Assembly (NCBI RefSeq): GCF_003336705.1
Contig: NZ_QMDL01000003.1
Coordinates: 434,211-498,210 of the forward strand
Direction: 5' to 3'
Length of the DNA stretch: 64,000 nt
Source: Marinobacter litoralis
GTDB taxonomy: Bacteria > Pseudomonadota > Gammaproteobacteria > Pseudomonadales > Oleiphilaceae
Made by a program: the position numbers and the translations under genes. Position 1 is the first letter of the stretch. Every line of letters begins with the position of its first letter. Under the pieces are notes generated by a model that made no database searches, was not told where the DNA came from, and worked only from the letters and a program-made list of their open reading frames with translations. Shown here in pieces: positions 32,707-43,475 of this stretch.

Positions 32707-33798
32707 ATGTGGAAGCAGTGGTTGGTAGGACTGGGAGTTATCGTCATAGTGCTGGTGGCAGCGGGGGTTTATTTCAGCCAGCTTCCGGATGCCGACGGAC
32801 AAAATCGGCCGGTTGAGGCGACAACAGTCAACGTCAGCCAACCGGAACTGCGACAGATCCGAGACCGGATTTCTTCGGTCGCCAGTCTGCGGCCTACGGA
32901 CTCTGTTGAGTTGACGACGGAAACCAGCGGTCGGGTGGTCGAGCTGAACCTGAAACCCGGCCAGCCGGTTCAACAGGGAGATGTGCTTCTTCGCCTCGAC
33001 GACCGACAGGCCCGTGCCGATTTGGCGGTATTAAAAGCCCGCCTTTCTGATGCCCGTCGCCAGTACAACAGGGCTCGAAGCCTGCGATCCAACAACAGTG
33101 TGTCCCAGTCTCAGGTTGACGAACTGCAAACCTCCGTGGCGGTTGCCGAGGCGGAGCTGGAAGCCGCCAAAGTTCGCTTGGAAAACCACCGCATCGAAGC
33201 GCCGTTCGCGGGCGTGATCGGGCTATCCGACATCAGCCCCGGTGCCTTTCTGCAAGCCGGAACCAGCATTACCACCCTCGATTCCAGCGGCCAGCTTGAG
33301 TTGAACTTTTCAGTACCGGAGCGGTTTGTCGGCCAAGTTGAGCTTGGCCAGCCGGTCACCGCAGTGTCACCGGCGTTTCCCGACCAATTATTTGAAGGCC
33401 AGTTGGTGGAACTGGCTACCCGCATCAGTGAATTAAGCCGAACCTTGGCGGTGCGCGCGCTGATCGACAACCCCGATGGCCAGCTGCGACCTGGGCAGTT
33501 TATGTCCGCGTCACTGACGCTGCAGGAGCGCGAAGCGCTGGTGGTGCCGGAACAGGCTGTGATGGTGCGGGGTGACGAGAAATACGTGTTCTTGGCAGAA
33601 GACGGCCTTGCCCGCCGGGTGTCGGTTCAGATTGGCAATCGCATGCCGGGGTGGGTGGAAATCAAAGAAGGGTTGAGTCCCGAAGACGCGGTCGTGGTCA
33701 CCGGACAAGATCGGCTGAGTTCAGGCAACCGCATTCGGGTGCTTGAATCTGACCGCTCGATTCCCGAAAACCGGTTTGAATCGGTTCGGGAGTCCTGA
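32707..33798 (+). CDS. RND efflux periplasmic adaptor (membrane fusion protein)
   Basis: The product, 363 residues from the ATG at 32707, has one N-terminal membrane anchor (about residues 5-22). A lipoyl-like half (VVELNLKPGQPVQQGDVLLRL), an alpha-hairpin (about 100-160), a second lipoyl half (IEAPFAGVIGLSDI) and a beta-barrel domain follow. This is the HlyD/AcrA-type adaptor. A TTG four codons upstream is the alternative start. The permease gene follows after a three-base gap. No outer-membrane TolC-type gene is nearby, so the pump must borrow one. Confidence 0.92.
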   Translation: MWKQWLVGLGVIVIVLVAAGVYFSQLPDADGQNRPVEATTVNVSQPELRQIRDRISSVASLRPTDSVELTTETSGRVVELNLKPGQPVQQGDVLLRLDDRQARADLAVLKARLSDARRQYNRARSLRSNNSVSQSQVDELQTSVAVAEAELEAAKVRLENHRIEAPFAGVIGLSDISPGAFLQAGTSITTLDSSGQLELNFSVPERFVGQVELGQPVTAVSPAFPDQLFEGQLVELATRISELSRTLAVRALIDNPDGQLRPGQFMSASLTLQEREALVVPEQAVMVRGDEKYVFLAEDGLARRVSVQIGNRMPGWVEIKEGLSPEDAVVVTGQDRLSSGNRIRVLESDRSIPENRFESVRES

Positions 33799-33801
33799 TC
33801 T

Positions 33802-36800
33802 ATGGTGCTGTCCGATATTTCCATCAAGCGACCGGTGTTCGCCACCGTTCTCAGCCTGTTAATCGTTGTTTTTGGACTCTCGGCGCTGTTCGGCTTGCCG
33901 GTGCGGGAGTATCCGGACATTGACCCACCCGTGGTGTCGGTTTCAACCGAATACACCGGTGCTGCTGCCGAGGTAGTGGATAGCCAAATCACGCAGGTGA
34001 TTGAAGGCAGCATCAGTGGAATTGAAGGTATTCGATCGATTGAATCCTCCACCGAGCAGGGCGAGTCTCGCACTAACATTGAATTCAACACCTCCCGAAA
34101 CATTGATATTGCCGCTAACGATGTGCGGGATGCAGTGTCGCGCATCCTGAACCGCCTGCCAGATGAAGCTGACCCCCCTGTGGTCAGGAAGGCCGACTCC
34201 GACGCGCGACCCATGATGTGGGTAACTTTGACCAGCGACGTTTGGGACGCAGCCGAACTCAGCGATTTCGCCGACCGGGTACTGAGCGATCGCTTTTCAG
34301 TGCTGGACGGGGTCGCCGATGTACGTATTGGCGGCGAACGCCGTTACGCCATCCGGGTGTGGCTGGATCGGGAAAAGCTGGCGGCACGAAACATTACCGT
34401 CGCCGAAGTAGAGCAGGCGCTTCGCGCCAATAACGTGGAATTGCCGGCCGGGTCGGTGGATTCAGCCACCCGAAATTTCACCGTACGTGCGGAAGGCCGG
34501 TTATCCACAGTGGACGAGTTCCGTAATCTGGTGGTGCGCCGAGATGGCAACGATCTTTTGCGTTTGGGAGAAGTTGCCAACGTACACATGGGCGTGGAAT
34601 CCGATGTCGGCCGGCTTCGGGCCAGTGGGCGGACGGCCATCGGCATGGGCATCATTCGCCAGTCGAAAGCGAATACGGTGGCTGTTTCCGACGCCGTGAA
34701 AGCCGAGTTGGAGTCGATTCGTGAAACCTTGCCTCCCGAGGTGACGATTGCCGAAAGCTATGACGAATCCATCTTCATCCGCGCCTCCATCAAAGAAGTG
34801 CTGATTACGCTGGCGATCTCTGTGTCGCTGGTGATATTGGTCATTTTCCTGTTTCTGCGCTCCTGGCGCGCCACCTTGATACCCGCGGTGACTATACCGG
34901 TTGCGGTTATTGGGGCCTTTATCGGTTTGGGTTTTCTGGGTTTCTCTATCAACGTGCTGACACTGCTGGCGGTGATTCTGGCGATTGGCCTCGTGGTGGA
35001 CGATGCCATCGTGATGCTGGAAAACATCCAACGGCGCATTGATGAGGGCGAACCGCCGTTGCTGGCGGCCTACCACGGAGCCAAGCAGGTCGCCTTTGCG
35101 GTGATAGCCACCACGTTGACCTTGGTGGCGGTTTTCGTGCCGATTTCGTTTATGGGCGGCAACATCGGGCGGCTGTTTGCGGAATTCGGTTTTACCCTGG
35201 CGGCGGCGGTGATTGTGTCTAGTCTGGTGGCTCTTACGCTGGCCCCAATGTTGTGTTCCAAATGGCTCAGACACAGCCCCGAAACAGAAGAAGGGCATCG
35301 TCTGTGGGCATTCAGTGAAAAGGTATTGAATGGCCTGACCCGCGGCTACGAAAAAGCACTGAGGTTTTCCTTGAGCCAATCCGGCTTGTTGTTGGGGTTA
35401 GGGGTGGCCGGCCTGGTCATGGCTGCGGCGATCTATCCAAATCTTCCACAGGAATTGGCACCGACTGAAGATCGCGGTGTGATCATCATGCCGGTTGGAG
35501 CGCCGCGGGGTTCCACCGTGGAGTTTACCGATCATTTTGTTCAACAAGCTGAACAAGAGTTGCTCGAATACCTGGATGACGATACGGCAGAGCGCCTGTT
35601 ATCGATCGTTGGTTTTCGTAACGAAGAAGACAATGCCTTCATGATCATGGGGCTGGCCCCCTGGGACCAAAGAACCGTGAAGCAGCAGGCGGTAACTTCG
35701 GATATACGACAAAAACTTGCAGACATTTCCGGCGTTCGTATCAATGTAATTAACCCGCCGGGCCTGGGTCAGCGCGGTTTCAGTCAGCCTGTGGAATTCG
35801 TGGTGGCAGGCCCGGATTACGCATCGGTACAAGCCTGGAGTGAAGAAATCGTTGAGCGGGCCAAGGAAAACCCGAACCTGTTGAACGTAGACAGCGACTT
35901 CGAGCTGACCCGCCCGGAATTGCGGGTCAATATCGACCGGGATCGGGCGGCGGATCTCGACATAACGGTAGAAGACGTTGGCCTGACGCTACAAACCATG
36001 CTCGCCTCGCGCCAAGTCACCACCTACATGGATCGCGGCCAGGAATACGATGTGATTGTTCAGGCGGACGATGCGCAACGCGCGACTCCGGATGATCTGG
36101 AGCAGATTTTTATGCGACCGAGGGCAGGGGGGCAGTTGATCCCGTTAAAAGCCTTGGTGTCTGTGGATGAAATTGGTGCTAACCCGGATCTCAAGCGCAT
36201 TGACCGACTACCGGCAGTGGTCATCAGTGCCTCGCTGGCCGACGGCTACGACTTGGGCTCTGCGCTCAACTATCTGAACAATTTGGCTGTGGATAACTTG
36301 CCGCCGGAAGCGCGAGTGTCGTTTCGAGGCTTGTCCCGAGAGTTCGAGGAATCATCATCCGCCATCTTGGTCACCTTTGCCTTGGCGTTTGTGATTGTCT
36401 TTTTGGTGCTGGCGGCACAATTCGAAAGCTGGATTCATCCGTTGATCATCATGTTGTCTGTGCCCTTGGCTGTCACCGGCGCCTTGCTGGCGTTGGCTTG
36501 GTCGGGCATCAGCCTGAACATCTATAGTCAGATCGGCATCATCATGTTGCTAGGGTTGATGGCGAAGAACGGAATACTCATTGTTGAGTTTGCCAACCAG
36601 CTCCGGGACCAAGGGTACGAAGTCCGTGATGCCATTCTCGAAGGTGCCATTCTCCGTTTCCGGCCGGTGTTGATGACTACGATATCCACAGTCTTCGGTG
36701 CGGTGCCCTTAGTGATTGCAACCGGTGCCGGGGCGGAAAGTCGCGCTGCGATTGGTGTGGTGATTCTCGGGGGGCTGATCTTCGCGACCACGTTAACGCT

Positions 36801-36918
36801 GTTTATTATCCCGGTTCTGTATAACTTGTTGGCCCGATATGCAAAGTCCTCCAATGCTGTGGAAAAAGAGCTGGAGCGGCTGTCCGCGGGGCCGGTTGAG
36901 GATTCAGGCCAGCTTTGA
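33802..36918 (+). CDS. RND multidrug efflux permease (AcrB/HAE1 type)
   Basis: The 1038-residue product has twelve membrane helices in two pseudo-repeats, with large periplasmic loops after helices 1 and 7. The proton-relay pair is visible in LAIGLVVDDAIVMLEN (Asp-Asp near residue 400). It starts MVLSDISIKRPVFATV, the common N-terminus of this family. Together with the adaptor just upstream it forms an inner-membrane efflux unit; the substrates are unknown. A DnaA-box 9-mer occurs at 34501-34509 and another at 36288-36296. Confidence 0.95.
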   Translation: MVLSDISIKRPVFATVLSLLIVVFGLSALFGLPVREYPDIDPPVVSVSTEYTGAAAEVVDSQITQVIEGSISGIEGIRSIESSTEQGESRTNIEFNTSRNIDIAANDVRDAVSRILNRLPDEADPPVVRKADSDARPMMWVTLTSDVWDAAELSDFADRVLSDRFSVLDGVADVRIGGERRYAIRVWLDREKLAARNITVAEVEQALRANNVELPAGSVDSATRNFTVRAEGRLSTVDEFRNLVVRRDGNDLLRLGEVANVHMGVESDVGRLRASGRTAIGMGIIRQSKANTVAVSDAVKAELESIRETLPPEVTIAESYDESIFIRASIKEVLITLAISVSLVILVIFLFLRSWRATLIPAVTIPVAVIGAFIGLGFLGFSINVLTLLAVILAIGLVVDDAIVMLENIQRRIDEGEPPLLAAYHGAKQVAFAVIATTLTLVAVFVPISFMGGNIGRLFAEFGFTLAAAVIVSSLVALTLAPMLCSKWLRHSPETEEGHRLWAFSEKVLNGLTRGYEKALRFSLSQSGLLLGLGVAGLVMAAAIYPNLPQELAPTEDRGVIIMPVGAPRGSTVEFTDHFVQQAEQELLEYLDDDTAERLLSIVGFRNEEDNAFMIMGLAPWDQRTVKQQAVTSDIRQKLADISGVRINVINPPGLGQRGFSQPVEFVVAGPDYASVQAWSEEIVERAKENPNLLNVDSDFELTRPELRVNIDRDRAADLDITVEDVGLTLQTMLASRQVTTYMDRGQEYDVIVQADDAQRATPDDLEQIFMRPRAGGQLIPLKALVSVDEIGANPDLKRIDRLPAVVISASLADGYDLGSALNYLNNLAVDNLPPEARVSFRGLSREFEESSSAILVTFALAFVIVFLVLAAQFESWIHPLIIMLSVPLAVTGALLALAWSGISLNIYSQIGIIMLLGLMAKNGILIVEFANQLRDQGYEVRDAILEGAILRFRPVLMTTISTVFGAVPLVIATGAGAESRAAIGVVILGGLIFATTLTLFIIPVLYNLLARYAKSSNAVEKELERLSAGPVEDSGQL

Positions 36919-37310
36919 GCCGCATAATCAATCGCGCCCGGCCCGTTACGACTACAGAGTTGTGGATAAATTGTTTGATAAGTTCGGGAAGATTTTTGGA
37001 TATTAATGATAAAGTTGTTATTTATTAGTTGCTTAAGGTGTTTTTGAACAGCTTGTTTAGAGCATTTTTTCTGTGGATAAAAACTTTAAGAACTTGTCAG
37101 GAGCTGATCACAAACCACTGAAAATCCGTGGATTTCAGTTTTCCCGAGCAACCAAAAACATGACTCCATGTAATGTTTTTAGTTGCTCGCTCTTGAATGA
37201 TTTGTGATTACCCGTAATCTGGTTAAAAATTGCACATTCTGACTGCAATCTCCTCGATGAAGCGGTATACTCCCGCACCTGATTTTATCCCCCGATTCCC
37301 GAGGTGTAGT
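36919..37310. other. Non-coding, AT-rich region upstream of mnmG with DnaA boxes
   Basis: This 392-base stretch has no credible gene. It contains two perfect DnaA boxes, TGTGGATAA at 36961-36969 and 37072-37080. An AT-rich segment lies between them (about 36995-37070) and a foldable inverted-repeat element follows at 37107-37208. In E. coli and Vibrio the chromosomal origin lies directly upstream of mnmG (gidA). This stretch therefore deserves comparison with the dnaA-rpmH gap as a second origin candidate. It must also contain the mnmG promoter. Confidence 0.6.
37107..37208. repeat. Nested inverted-repeat element (three-way-junction fold)
   Basis: Outer arms ATCACAAA (37107-37114) and TTTGTGAT (37201-37208) enclose two hairpins. 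One is CTGAAA(A)TCC/GGATTTCAG, a nine-pair stem at 37118-37137. The other is a 17-position stem with one mismatch, CGAGCAAC-C-AAAAACAT against its partner, at 37145-37189 with an 11-base loop. The regular nesting suggests a structured RNA, a cruciform-prone DNA site or a small non-autonomous mobile element. Confidence 0.65.
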
Positions 37311-39197
37311 GTGGATTTTCCGACCCGTTTCGATGTCATAGTCATTGGTGGTGGCCATGCCGGTACTGAAGCCGCTCTGGCGGCCGCGCGCATGGGTTCA
37401 GCAACCCTGTTGCTGACCCACAACATTGAAACCTTGGGGCAGATGTCCTGTAACCCGGCCATTGGCGGCATTGGTAAGAGCCATTTGGTAAAAGAAATCG
37501 ACGCTCTGGGTGGCGCCATGGCCAGAGCCACCGACCAGTCCGGTATCCAATTTCGAGTATTGAATGCTCGAAAGGGCCCGGCGGTTCGTGCGACACGCGC
37601 TCAGGCAGACCGGATTCTGTACAAGGCGGCGATTCGCCACACGCTGGAAAATCAGCCCAACCTAACGCTGTTCCAGCAAGCCGCCGATGATCTGATTGTG
37701 GAAAACGATCAGGTGGTGGGCGTGGTTACCCAAACCGGTATCCGTTTTAACGCCAAAACCGTTGTACTCACCACCGGCACTTTCCTGGGTGGAGTTATCC
37801 ACATCGGTATGCAGAACCATGCCGGTGGCCGCGCGGGCGATGCACCAGCCAATGCCTTGGCCAAGCGCCTGCGGGAACTGCCTTTCAATGTAGGCCGCCT
37901 GAAAACCGGTACGCCGCCGCGTATCGATGCGCGCACTGTGGATTTCTCGGTTATGCAGGAGCAGTGGGGCGATACCCCGGCACCGGTCATGTCATTTATT
38001 GGTAGCCGCGATGAGCATCCGGAGCAGATCTGTTGCTATGTAACCCGGACCACCGAAGAAACCCACGACATCATCCGCAGTGGCTTCGACCGCTCGCCCA
38101 TGTTCGCGGGCAATATTGAAGGCGTAGGGCCCCGTTACTGTCCGTCGATTGAAGACAAGGTTAATCGCTTCGCCGACAAAGATTCGCACCAGATCTTTGT
38201 TGAGCCCGAAGGTTTGACCACCAACGAGCTATACCCCAACGGTATTTCCACCAGCTTGCCGTTCGATATTCAGCTCAAAGCCGTGCAATCCATTCCCGGC
38301 TTCGAAAACGCCCACATTCTGCGCCCGGGCTATGCCATCGAGTACGATTACCTGAACCCTCAGGATCTTCGCCACACGTTGGAAACCAAGTTTATCCAGG
38401 GTCTGTATTTTGCCGGTCAGATCAACGGCACCACCGGCTATGAAGAAGCCGGTGCGCAGGGGCTGTTGGCAGGTATCAACGCCTCATTGCGTGCCCAAGA
38501 GAAAGACGAATGGTATCCGCGCCGGGACGAAGCGTATCTGGGTGTATTGGTTGACGACCTGATCACCATGGGCACCAGTGAGCCCTACCGCATGTTCACC
38601 AGCCGTGCCGAATACCGCTTGATTCTGCGTGAAGACAACGCCGATCTGCGCTTAACCGAAACCGGTCGCAAGCTGGGTCTGGTGGATGACGAACGCTGGC
38701 AGAAATTCTGTGAAAAGAGCGAAGCCATCGTCAATGAGCGCCGTCGTTTGGAAGAAACCCGTATTCACCCGAACACCGAAGCCGGCGAACGCGCCAACGG
38801 TTTCCTCAAGCAGCCGATGACCCGTGATCAGTCACTGGCAGAGCTGCTGCGTCGCCCCGAAATCGTGTACCAGCACATTGCTGATATTGGCGGTGATCGC
38901 GCGGAAGACCCTGTCGTGGCCGAGCAAGTGGAAATCGAAGTGAAGTACGAAGGCTACATTTCCCGTCAGGCAGACGAAATCGAGCGCTTGCGTAAAAACG
39001 AGAACACCCGGTTGCCGGTAGACCTCGATTACGACGTGATCGGCGGTTTGTCCAACGAGATCAAACAAAAGCTGAAGGAAGTGCGCCCGGAAACGGTCGC
39101 TCAGGCTTCTCGCATCCAGGGTGTGACCCCGGCCGCGATCAGCCAGATCCTCGTTCACCTGAAAAAGCGGGACCTTCTCCGCAAGCAAAGCGCCTGA
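37311..39197 (+). CDS. mnmG: tRNA uridine-34 modification enzyme MnmG (GidA)
   Basis: MnmG is the FAD-dependent partner of MnmE in forming carboxymethylaminomethyl-uridine at tRNA wobble positions. The product, 628 residues from the GTG at 37311, has the FAD dinucleotide motif [12 protein letters not shown] (about residues 10-21). It also has the family signatures [11 protein letters not shown] near 273 and [12 protein letters not shown] near 371. The frame extends 27 codons upstream, but that stretch is unlike MnmG, and GAGGTG precedes the GTG. It heads the mnmG-rsmG-parA-parB cluster common near bacterial origins. Confidence 0.97.
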   Translation: MDFPTRFDVIVIGGGHAGTEAALAAARMGSATLLLTHNIETLGQMSCNPAIGGIGKSHLVKEIDALGGAMARATDQSGIQFRVLNARKGPAVRATRAQADRILYKAAIRHTLENQPNLTLFQQAADDLIVENDQVVGVVTQTGIRFNAKTVVLTTGTFLGGVIHIGMQNHAGGRAGDAPANALAKRLRELPFNVGRLKTGTPPRIDARTVDFSVMQEQWGDTPAPVMSFIGSRDEHPEQICCYVTRTTEETHDIIRSGFDRSPMFAGNIEGVGPRYCPSIEDKVNRFADKDSHQIFVEPEGLTTNELYPNGISTSLPFDIQLKAVQSIPGFENAHILRPGYAIEYDYLNPQDLRHTLETKFIQGLYFAGQINGTTGYEEAGAQGLLAGINASLRAQEKDEWYPRRDEAYLGVLVDDLITMGTSEPYRMFTSRAEYRLILREDNADLRLTETGRKLGLVDDERWQKFCEKSEAIVNERRRLEETRIHPNTEAGERANGFLKQPMTRDQSLAELLRRPEIVYQHIADIGGDRAEDPVVAEQVEIEVKYEGYISRQADEIERLRKNENTRLPVDLDYDVIGGLSNEIKQKLKEVRPETVAQASRIQGVTPAAISQILVHLKKRDLLRKQSA

Positions 39198-39207
39198 TCC
39201 AGAACCT

Positions 39208-39852
39208 ATGACTTATCCACAATGGCAAAGCCAGCTCCAAGACGGGCTGGCGGAGATGCAGCTTTCCTTGAGCGATGGCCAGCAACAACAGTTGCTGGCT
39301 TTTCTCGCTCTGCTGAACAAATGGAACAAGGCCTACAACCTGACTGCGGTTCGTGATGAACGGGTTATGGTGTCGCGCCAGCTACTGGACAGCCTGAGCA
39401 TCATGCCTTGGGTAACGACTGAGCACCTGCTCGACGTAGGTGCCGGCGGCGGCATGCCCGGCATACCACTGGCCATTGCGTTTCCGGACAAACGCTTTAC
39501 CCTTCTGGACAGCAACGGCAAGAAAACCCGGTTCCTGAACCAGTGTGTGTTGGAGTTGGGTTTAAAAAATGTGGATGTTATTCACGGCCGTGCCGAAGAT
39601 TGCCAACCCGAGCAGCCGTTTCGCCAGATCAGCAGTCGGGCGTTTACCGCTTTAGAGAATCTGGTGACCTGGTGTGAACAACTTTTGGCGGAAGATGGTG
39701 AGTTCCTTGCTATGAAGGGGCTGTATCCGGATGATGAAGTGGCTGCCCTTCCAAGCCGTTGGCAGGTAGAATCCAACCATTCTCTAAAAGTGCCTGGTGC
39801 AGATGGTGAACGACATTTGTTGATCGTCACCCGGCATCCATCATCCCGGTAA
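39208..39852 (+). CDS. rsmG: 16S rRNA (guanine-527-N7) methyltransferase RsmG
   Basis: RsmG (GidB) methylates G527 in 16S rRNA using S-adenosylmethionine. The 214-residue product has the conserved NLTAVRDE region near residue 46 and the cofactor motif LLDVGAGGGMPGIPLAI near 74-90. It lies ten bases after mnmG. A DnaA-box 9-mer spans its fourth to sixth codons (39213-39221). No clear ribosome-binding site precedes the ATG, consistent with coupling to mnmG. Confidence 0.96.
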   Translation: MTYPQWQSQLQDGLAEMQLSLSDGQQQQLLAFLALLNKWNKAYNLTAVRDERVMVSRQLLDSLSIMPWVTTEHLLDVGAGGGMPGIPLAIAFPDKRFTLLDSNGKKTRFLNQCVLELGLKNVDVIHGRAEDCQPEQPFRQISSRAFTALENLVTWCEQLLAEDGEFLAMKGLYPDDEVAALPSRWQVESNHSLKVPGADGERHLLIVTRHPSSR

Positions 39853-39875
39853 TCCGCAACAGCAGGAGGCAAAGC

Positions 39876-40670
39876 ATGACGCGCGTGATTGCAGTGACCA
39901 ATCAAAAAGGCGGTGTGGGTAAAACCACCACCTGCGTCAATCTTGCTGCTTCGCTGGTTGCTATCAAGCGCCGGGTATTGCTGGTCGATATGGATCCACA
40001 AGGTAACGCCACCATGGGCAGTGGTGTGGATAAAAATGCCCTAGAGCTGTCTGGCTACGATTTGCTGACCAAGCGGGCAACGGCTGCAGAAGTCATGGTG
40101 AAAACCGATCCGGCCGGTTTTGATTTGCTGCCGGGTAACGGTGACCTGACAGCCGCCGAAGTTGAGCTGATGAACGAGATTGGCCGTGAACACCGGCTGC
40201 GTTTAGCGTTGAGTGACGTGCGGGATAATTACGATTACATTCTGATTGATTGCCCGCCCTCCTTGAACCTGCTAACCGTGAACTCACTGTCTGCTGCCGA
40301 TTCCGTGTTGATTCCCATGCAGTGTGAATACTATGCCCTGGAAGGGCTGGCGGCTTTGATGAACACCGTGGAACAGATTAAGGAAACCGTGAATCCTCAG
40401 CTGGAAATGGAAGGTATCCTTCGTACCATGTACGATCCGCGCAATAGCCTGACGCTCGATGTATCCGGCCAGCTACGGGAATATTTCGGCGATAAGGTCT
40501 ATCGGGCGGTCATTCCCCGCAACGTGCGTTTGGCAGAAGCGCCAAGCTACGGCATGCCAGCACTGAATTACGACAAAGCGTCTAAAGGCGCTATTGCCTA
40601 TCTGGCAATGGCCGGTGAGATGGTCCGTAGGCACGGAACAAAAAAGACATCCAGCGCCGTTGCGGTGTAA
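39876..40670 (+). CDS. parA: Chromosome partition ATPase ParA (Soj)
   Basis: ParA is a nucleoid-binding ATPase that moves ParB-parS complexes during chromosome segregation. The 264-residue product has the deviant Walker A KGGVGKTT (about residues 11-18), the A' motif LLVDMDPQGN near 36-45 and the Walker B region ILIDCPPSLN near 124. It begins 23 bases after rsmG with AGGAGG as a strong ribosome-binding site. A DnaA-box 9-mer lies at 40025-40033. Its targets, two parS sites, lie in recF on the other side of oriC. Confidence 0.96.
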   Translation: MTRVIAVTNQKGGVGKTTTCVNLAASLVAIKRRVLLVDMDPQGNATMGSGVDKNALELSGYDLLTKRATAAEVMVKTDPAGFDLLPGNGDLTAAEVELMNEIGREHRLRLALSDVRDNYDYILIDCPPSLNLLTVNSLSAADSVLIPMQCEYYALEGLAALMNTVEQIKETVNPQLEMEGILRTMYDPRNSLTLDVSGQLREYFGDKVYRAVIPRNVRLAEAPSYGMPALNYDKASKGAIAYLAMAGEMVRRHGTKKTSSAVAV

Positions 40671-40730
40671 CATAGTTCGCCGTCAGGCAACCATGCATCC
40701 ATTATTTCACTAGGAAGAATGACTACTACC

Positions 40731-41612
40731 ATGGCGGCGAAGAAGCGAGGCTTGGGCGAACGTGGTTTAGGAGCTCTGTTACAGGGTTCCAAAGTGAACC
40801 TCAATCAGGGCAGCGACAGCGCAAAACGCGACGGCGAGATGCAGGATATACCTGTTGATCTCATTCAGCGTGGGCGTTACCAGCCCCGGCGTGATATGGA
40901 TCCCGCTGCGCTGCAGGAGTTGGCGGATTCCATTCGCCAACAGGGTGTCATGCAGCCGGTTGTTGTTCGCCCCATCGCCGATGGTCGCTATGAGCTGATT
41001 GCTGGCGAGCGTCGTTGGCGCGCCACTCAGTTGGCCGAGCTCGACAGCATCCCCGCCATCATCCGCGACGTACCGGATGAAGCCGCCATTGCCATGGCGC
41101 TGATTGAAAACATTCAGCGTGAAAACCTGAATCCTATAGAAGAAGCCTTTGCCCTGCAGCGCTTGCAAGACGAGTTTGGTCTGACTCAGGCGCAAGTAGC
41201 CGAAGCTGTGGGAAAGTCCCGTACCACCATTACCAACCTGCTTCGCTTGATCGGTTTAACCGAAGACGTACGTACCATGCTGGAGCACGGTGATCTCGAA
41301 ATGGGGCATGGCCGGGCCATGCTGACGTTGCCGCCAGAACAGCAGATGCAAGTGGCGCGGCAAGTCGTGGCAAAATCTCTTTCGGTTCGTCAGACCGAAG
41401 CGTTGGTTCGCCGACTGCAGCAGGAATCCCCTGAAGAAAAGGGCGAAGAGAAGAAAGCGCTTGATCCCAACATTCGCGCCCTGCAAGACGACCTGTCTGA
41501 GCGTTTGGGTGCCCGTGTCTCTATTGCTCATGGCAAGCGCGGCAAGGGAAAACTGGTGATCGAGTACACGTCACTGGATGAGCTCGATGGAATCCTGGGC
41601 CATATTCGCTAA
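40731..41612 (+). CDS. parB: Chromosome partition protein ParB (Spo0J)
   Basis: ParB is a CTPase that binds parS and spreads to form the partition complex. The product, 293 residues from the ATG at 40731, begins MAAKKRGLGERGLGALL like chromosomal ParBs. It has the CTP-binding motif GERRWRA near residue 100 and ENIQRENLNPIEEA near 126. A helix-turn-helix (LTQAQVAEAVGKSRTTITN) near 155 and a C-terminal dimerisation region follow. An in-frame ATG at 40719 lies only one base after AGGAAG, which is too close, so the later ATG is preferred. It follows parA by about 60 bases. Confidence 0.95.
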   Translation: MAAKKRGLGERGLGALLQGSKVNLNQGSDSAKRDGEMQDIPVDLIQRGRYQPRRDMDPAALQELADSIRQQGVMQPVVVRPIADGRYELIAGERRWRATQLAELDSIPAIIRDVPDEAAIAMALIENIQRENLNPIEEAFALQRLQDEFGLTQAQVAEAVGKSRTTITNLLRLIGLTEDVRTMLEHGDLEMGHGRAMLTLPPEQQMQVARQVVAKSLSVRQTEALVRRLQQESPEEKGEEKKALDPNIRALQDDLSERLGARVSIAHGKRGKGKLVIEYTSLDELDGILGHIR

Positions 41613-41769
41613 CACCGGCAAATTTCGCGACATCGTACGAAAGGCCTAGTATGCATGCCAAACACCAGATGTGGTTATGCAATAGGTTGCAGACCACAAC
41701 TTGTGTGAAATTGAAGCGTTGAACGCATTGCGCTGTTCAAAAAATACCCGAATTTTCCCGGCGACTCAG

Positions 41770-41798
41770 TTGAACAGCTACCGGTTAACACATATAAT
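41770..41798 (+). promoter_or_regulatory. Sigma-70 promoter of the atp operon
   Basis: TTGAAC at 41770-41775 and a perfect TATAAT at 41793-41798 are 17 bases apart. Initiation near 41805 would leave a leader of about 20 bases to the preferred atpI start. Confidence 0.8.
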
Positions 41799-41827
41799 TC
41801 CGCGCGCTTGGAATGACAGTAGGTGAT

Positions 41828-42220
41828 ATGACCCGTTACAGGAAAGCCATCACGTACGTGCCGCTGGCAAAGTGGCTGACCATTGAGATGGCCACATTGA
41901 TCATTCTTAGCTTGTTATGGTTAACCGAAAGTCGTTTGGCTGGTTATTCCGCATTTATCGGCGGTCTTATTTTTGTCATACCAAACGCGTATTTTGCCCA
42001 TCGAACCTTTCGGTATCAGGGCGCCCGCCAAATTCATGTGGCGGTAGGGAATATGTTTAGGGCTGAGAGCATCAAGCTCGCCCTCACCGCGATATTTTTT
42101 GCGGCCGTTTTCACTTTAATGGAGCCAGTACATGTACCGGCTCTGTTATTCACTTTTGCTGTGATGGTTGTGTTGGGTACGGCATTACGCTGGCTCATCC
42201 GGCCGCAACCACAGCGATGA
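41828..42220 (+). CDS. atpI: ATP synthase protein I
   Basis: AtpI is a small membrane protein thought to help assemble the c-ring. The product, 130 residues from the ATG at 41828, has four hydrophobic segments at about residues 18-36, 40-58, 72-92 and 98-118. It also has the conserved 'SAFIGGLIFVIPNAYFAHRTF' region (quoted in two parts: SAFIGGLIFVIP, NAYFAHRTF). AGG is placed before this ATG; an in-frame ATG at 41813 would leave almost no leader. It is the first gene of the atp operon. Confidence 0.88.
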   Translation: MTRYRKAITYVPLAKWLTIEMATLIILSLLWLTESRLAGYSAFIGGLIFVIPNAYFAHRTFRYQGARQIHVAVGNMFRAESIKLALTAIFFAAVFTLMEPVHVPALLFTFAVMVVLGTALRWLIRPQPQR

Positions 42221-43105
<885 letters not shown>

Positions 43106-43132
43106 TTTACCCTTAAATACACAAACCCTTAA

Positions 43133-43387
<255 letters not shown>

Positions 43388-43394
43388 TAAGCCC

Positions 43395-43438
43395 GCGAAT
43401 TGAGGGCGTTGGTGCAAGTCACCGCGCCCAATTTCCGG
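43395..43438 (+). other. mRNA hairpin between atpE and atpF
   Basis: GAATTGAGGGCG and CGCCCAATTTC can pair around a GGTGCAAGTCACC inner hairpin. Hairpins here are common in atp operons and may stabilise the atpE message. Confidence 0.5.
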
Positions 43439-43475
43439 AAACCAGGACGCAACGAATAGCAAGAGGTATATTGCC

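Noticed and set aside
32707-36918. Complete tripartite efflux pump
   Set aside because: Only adaptor and permease are present. The lipoprotein gene upstream is not an outer-membrane TolC-type channel.
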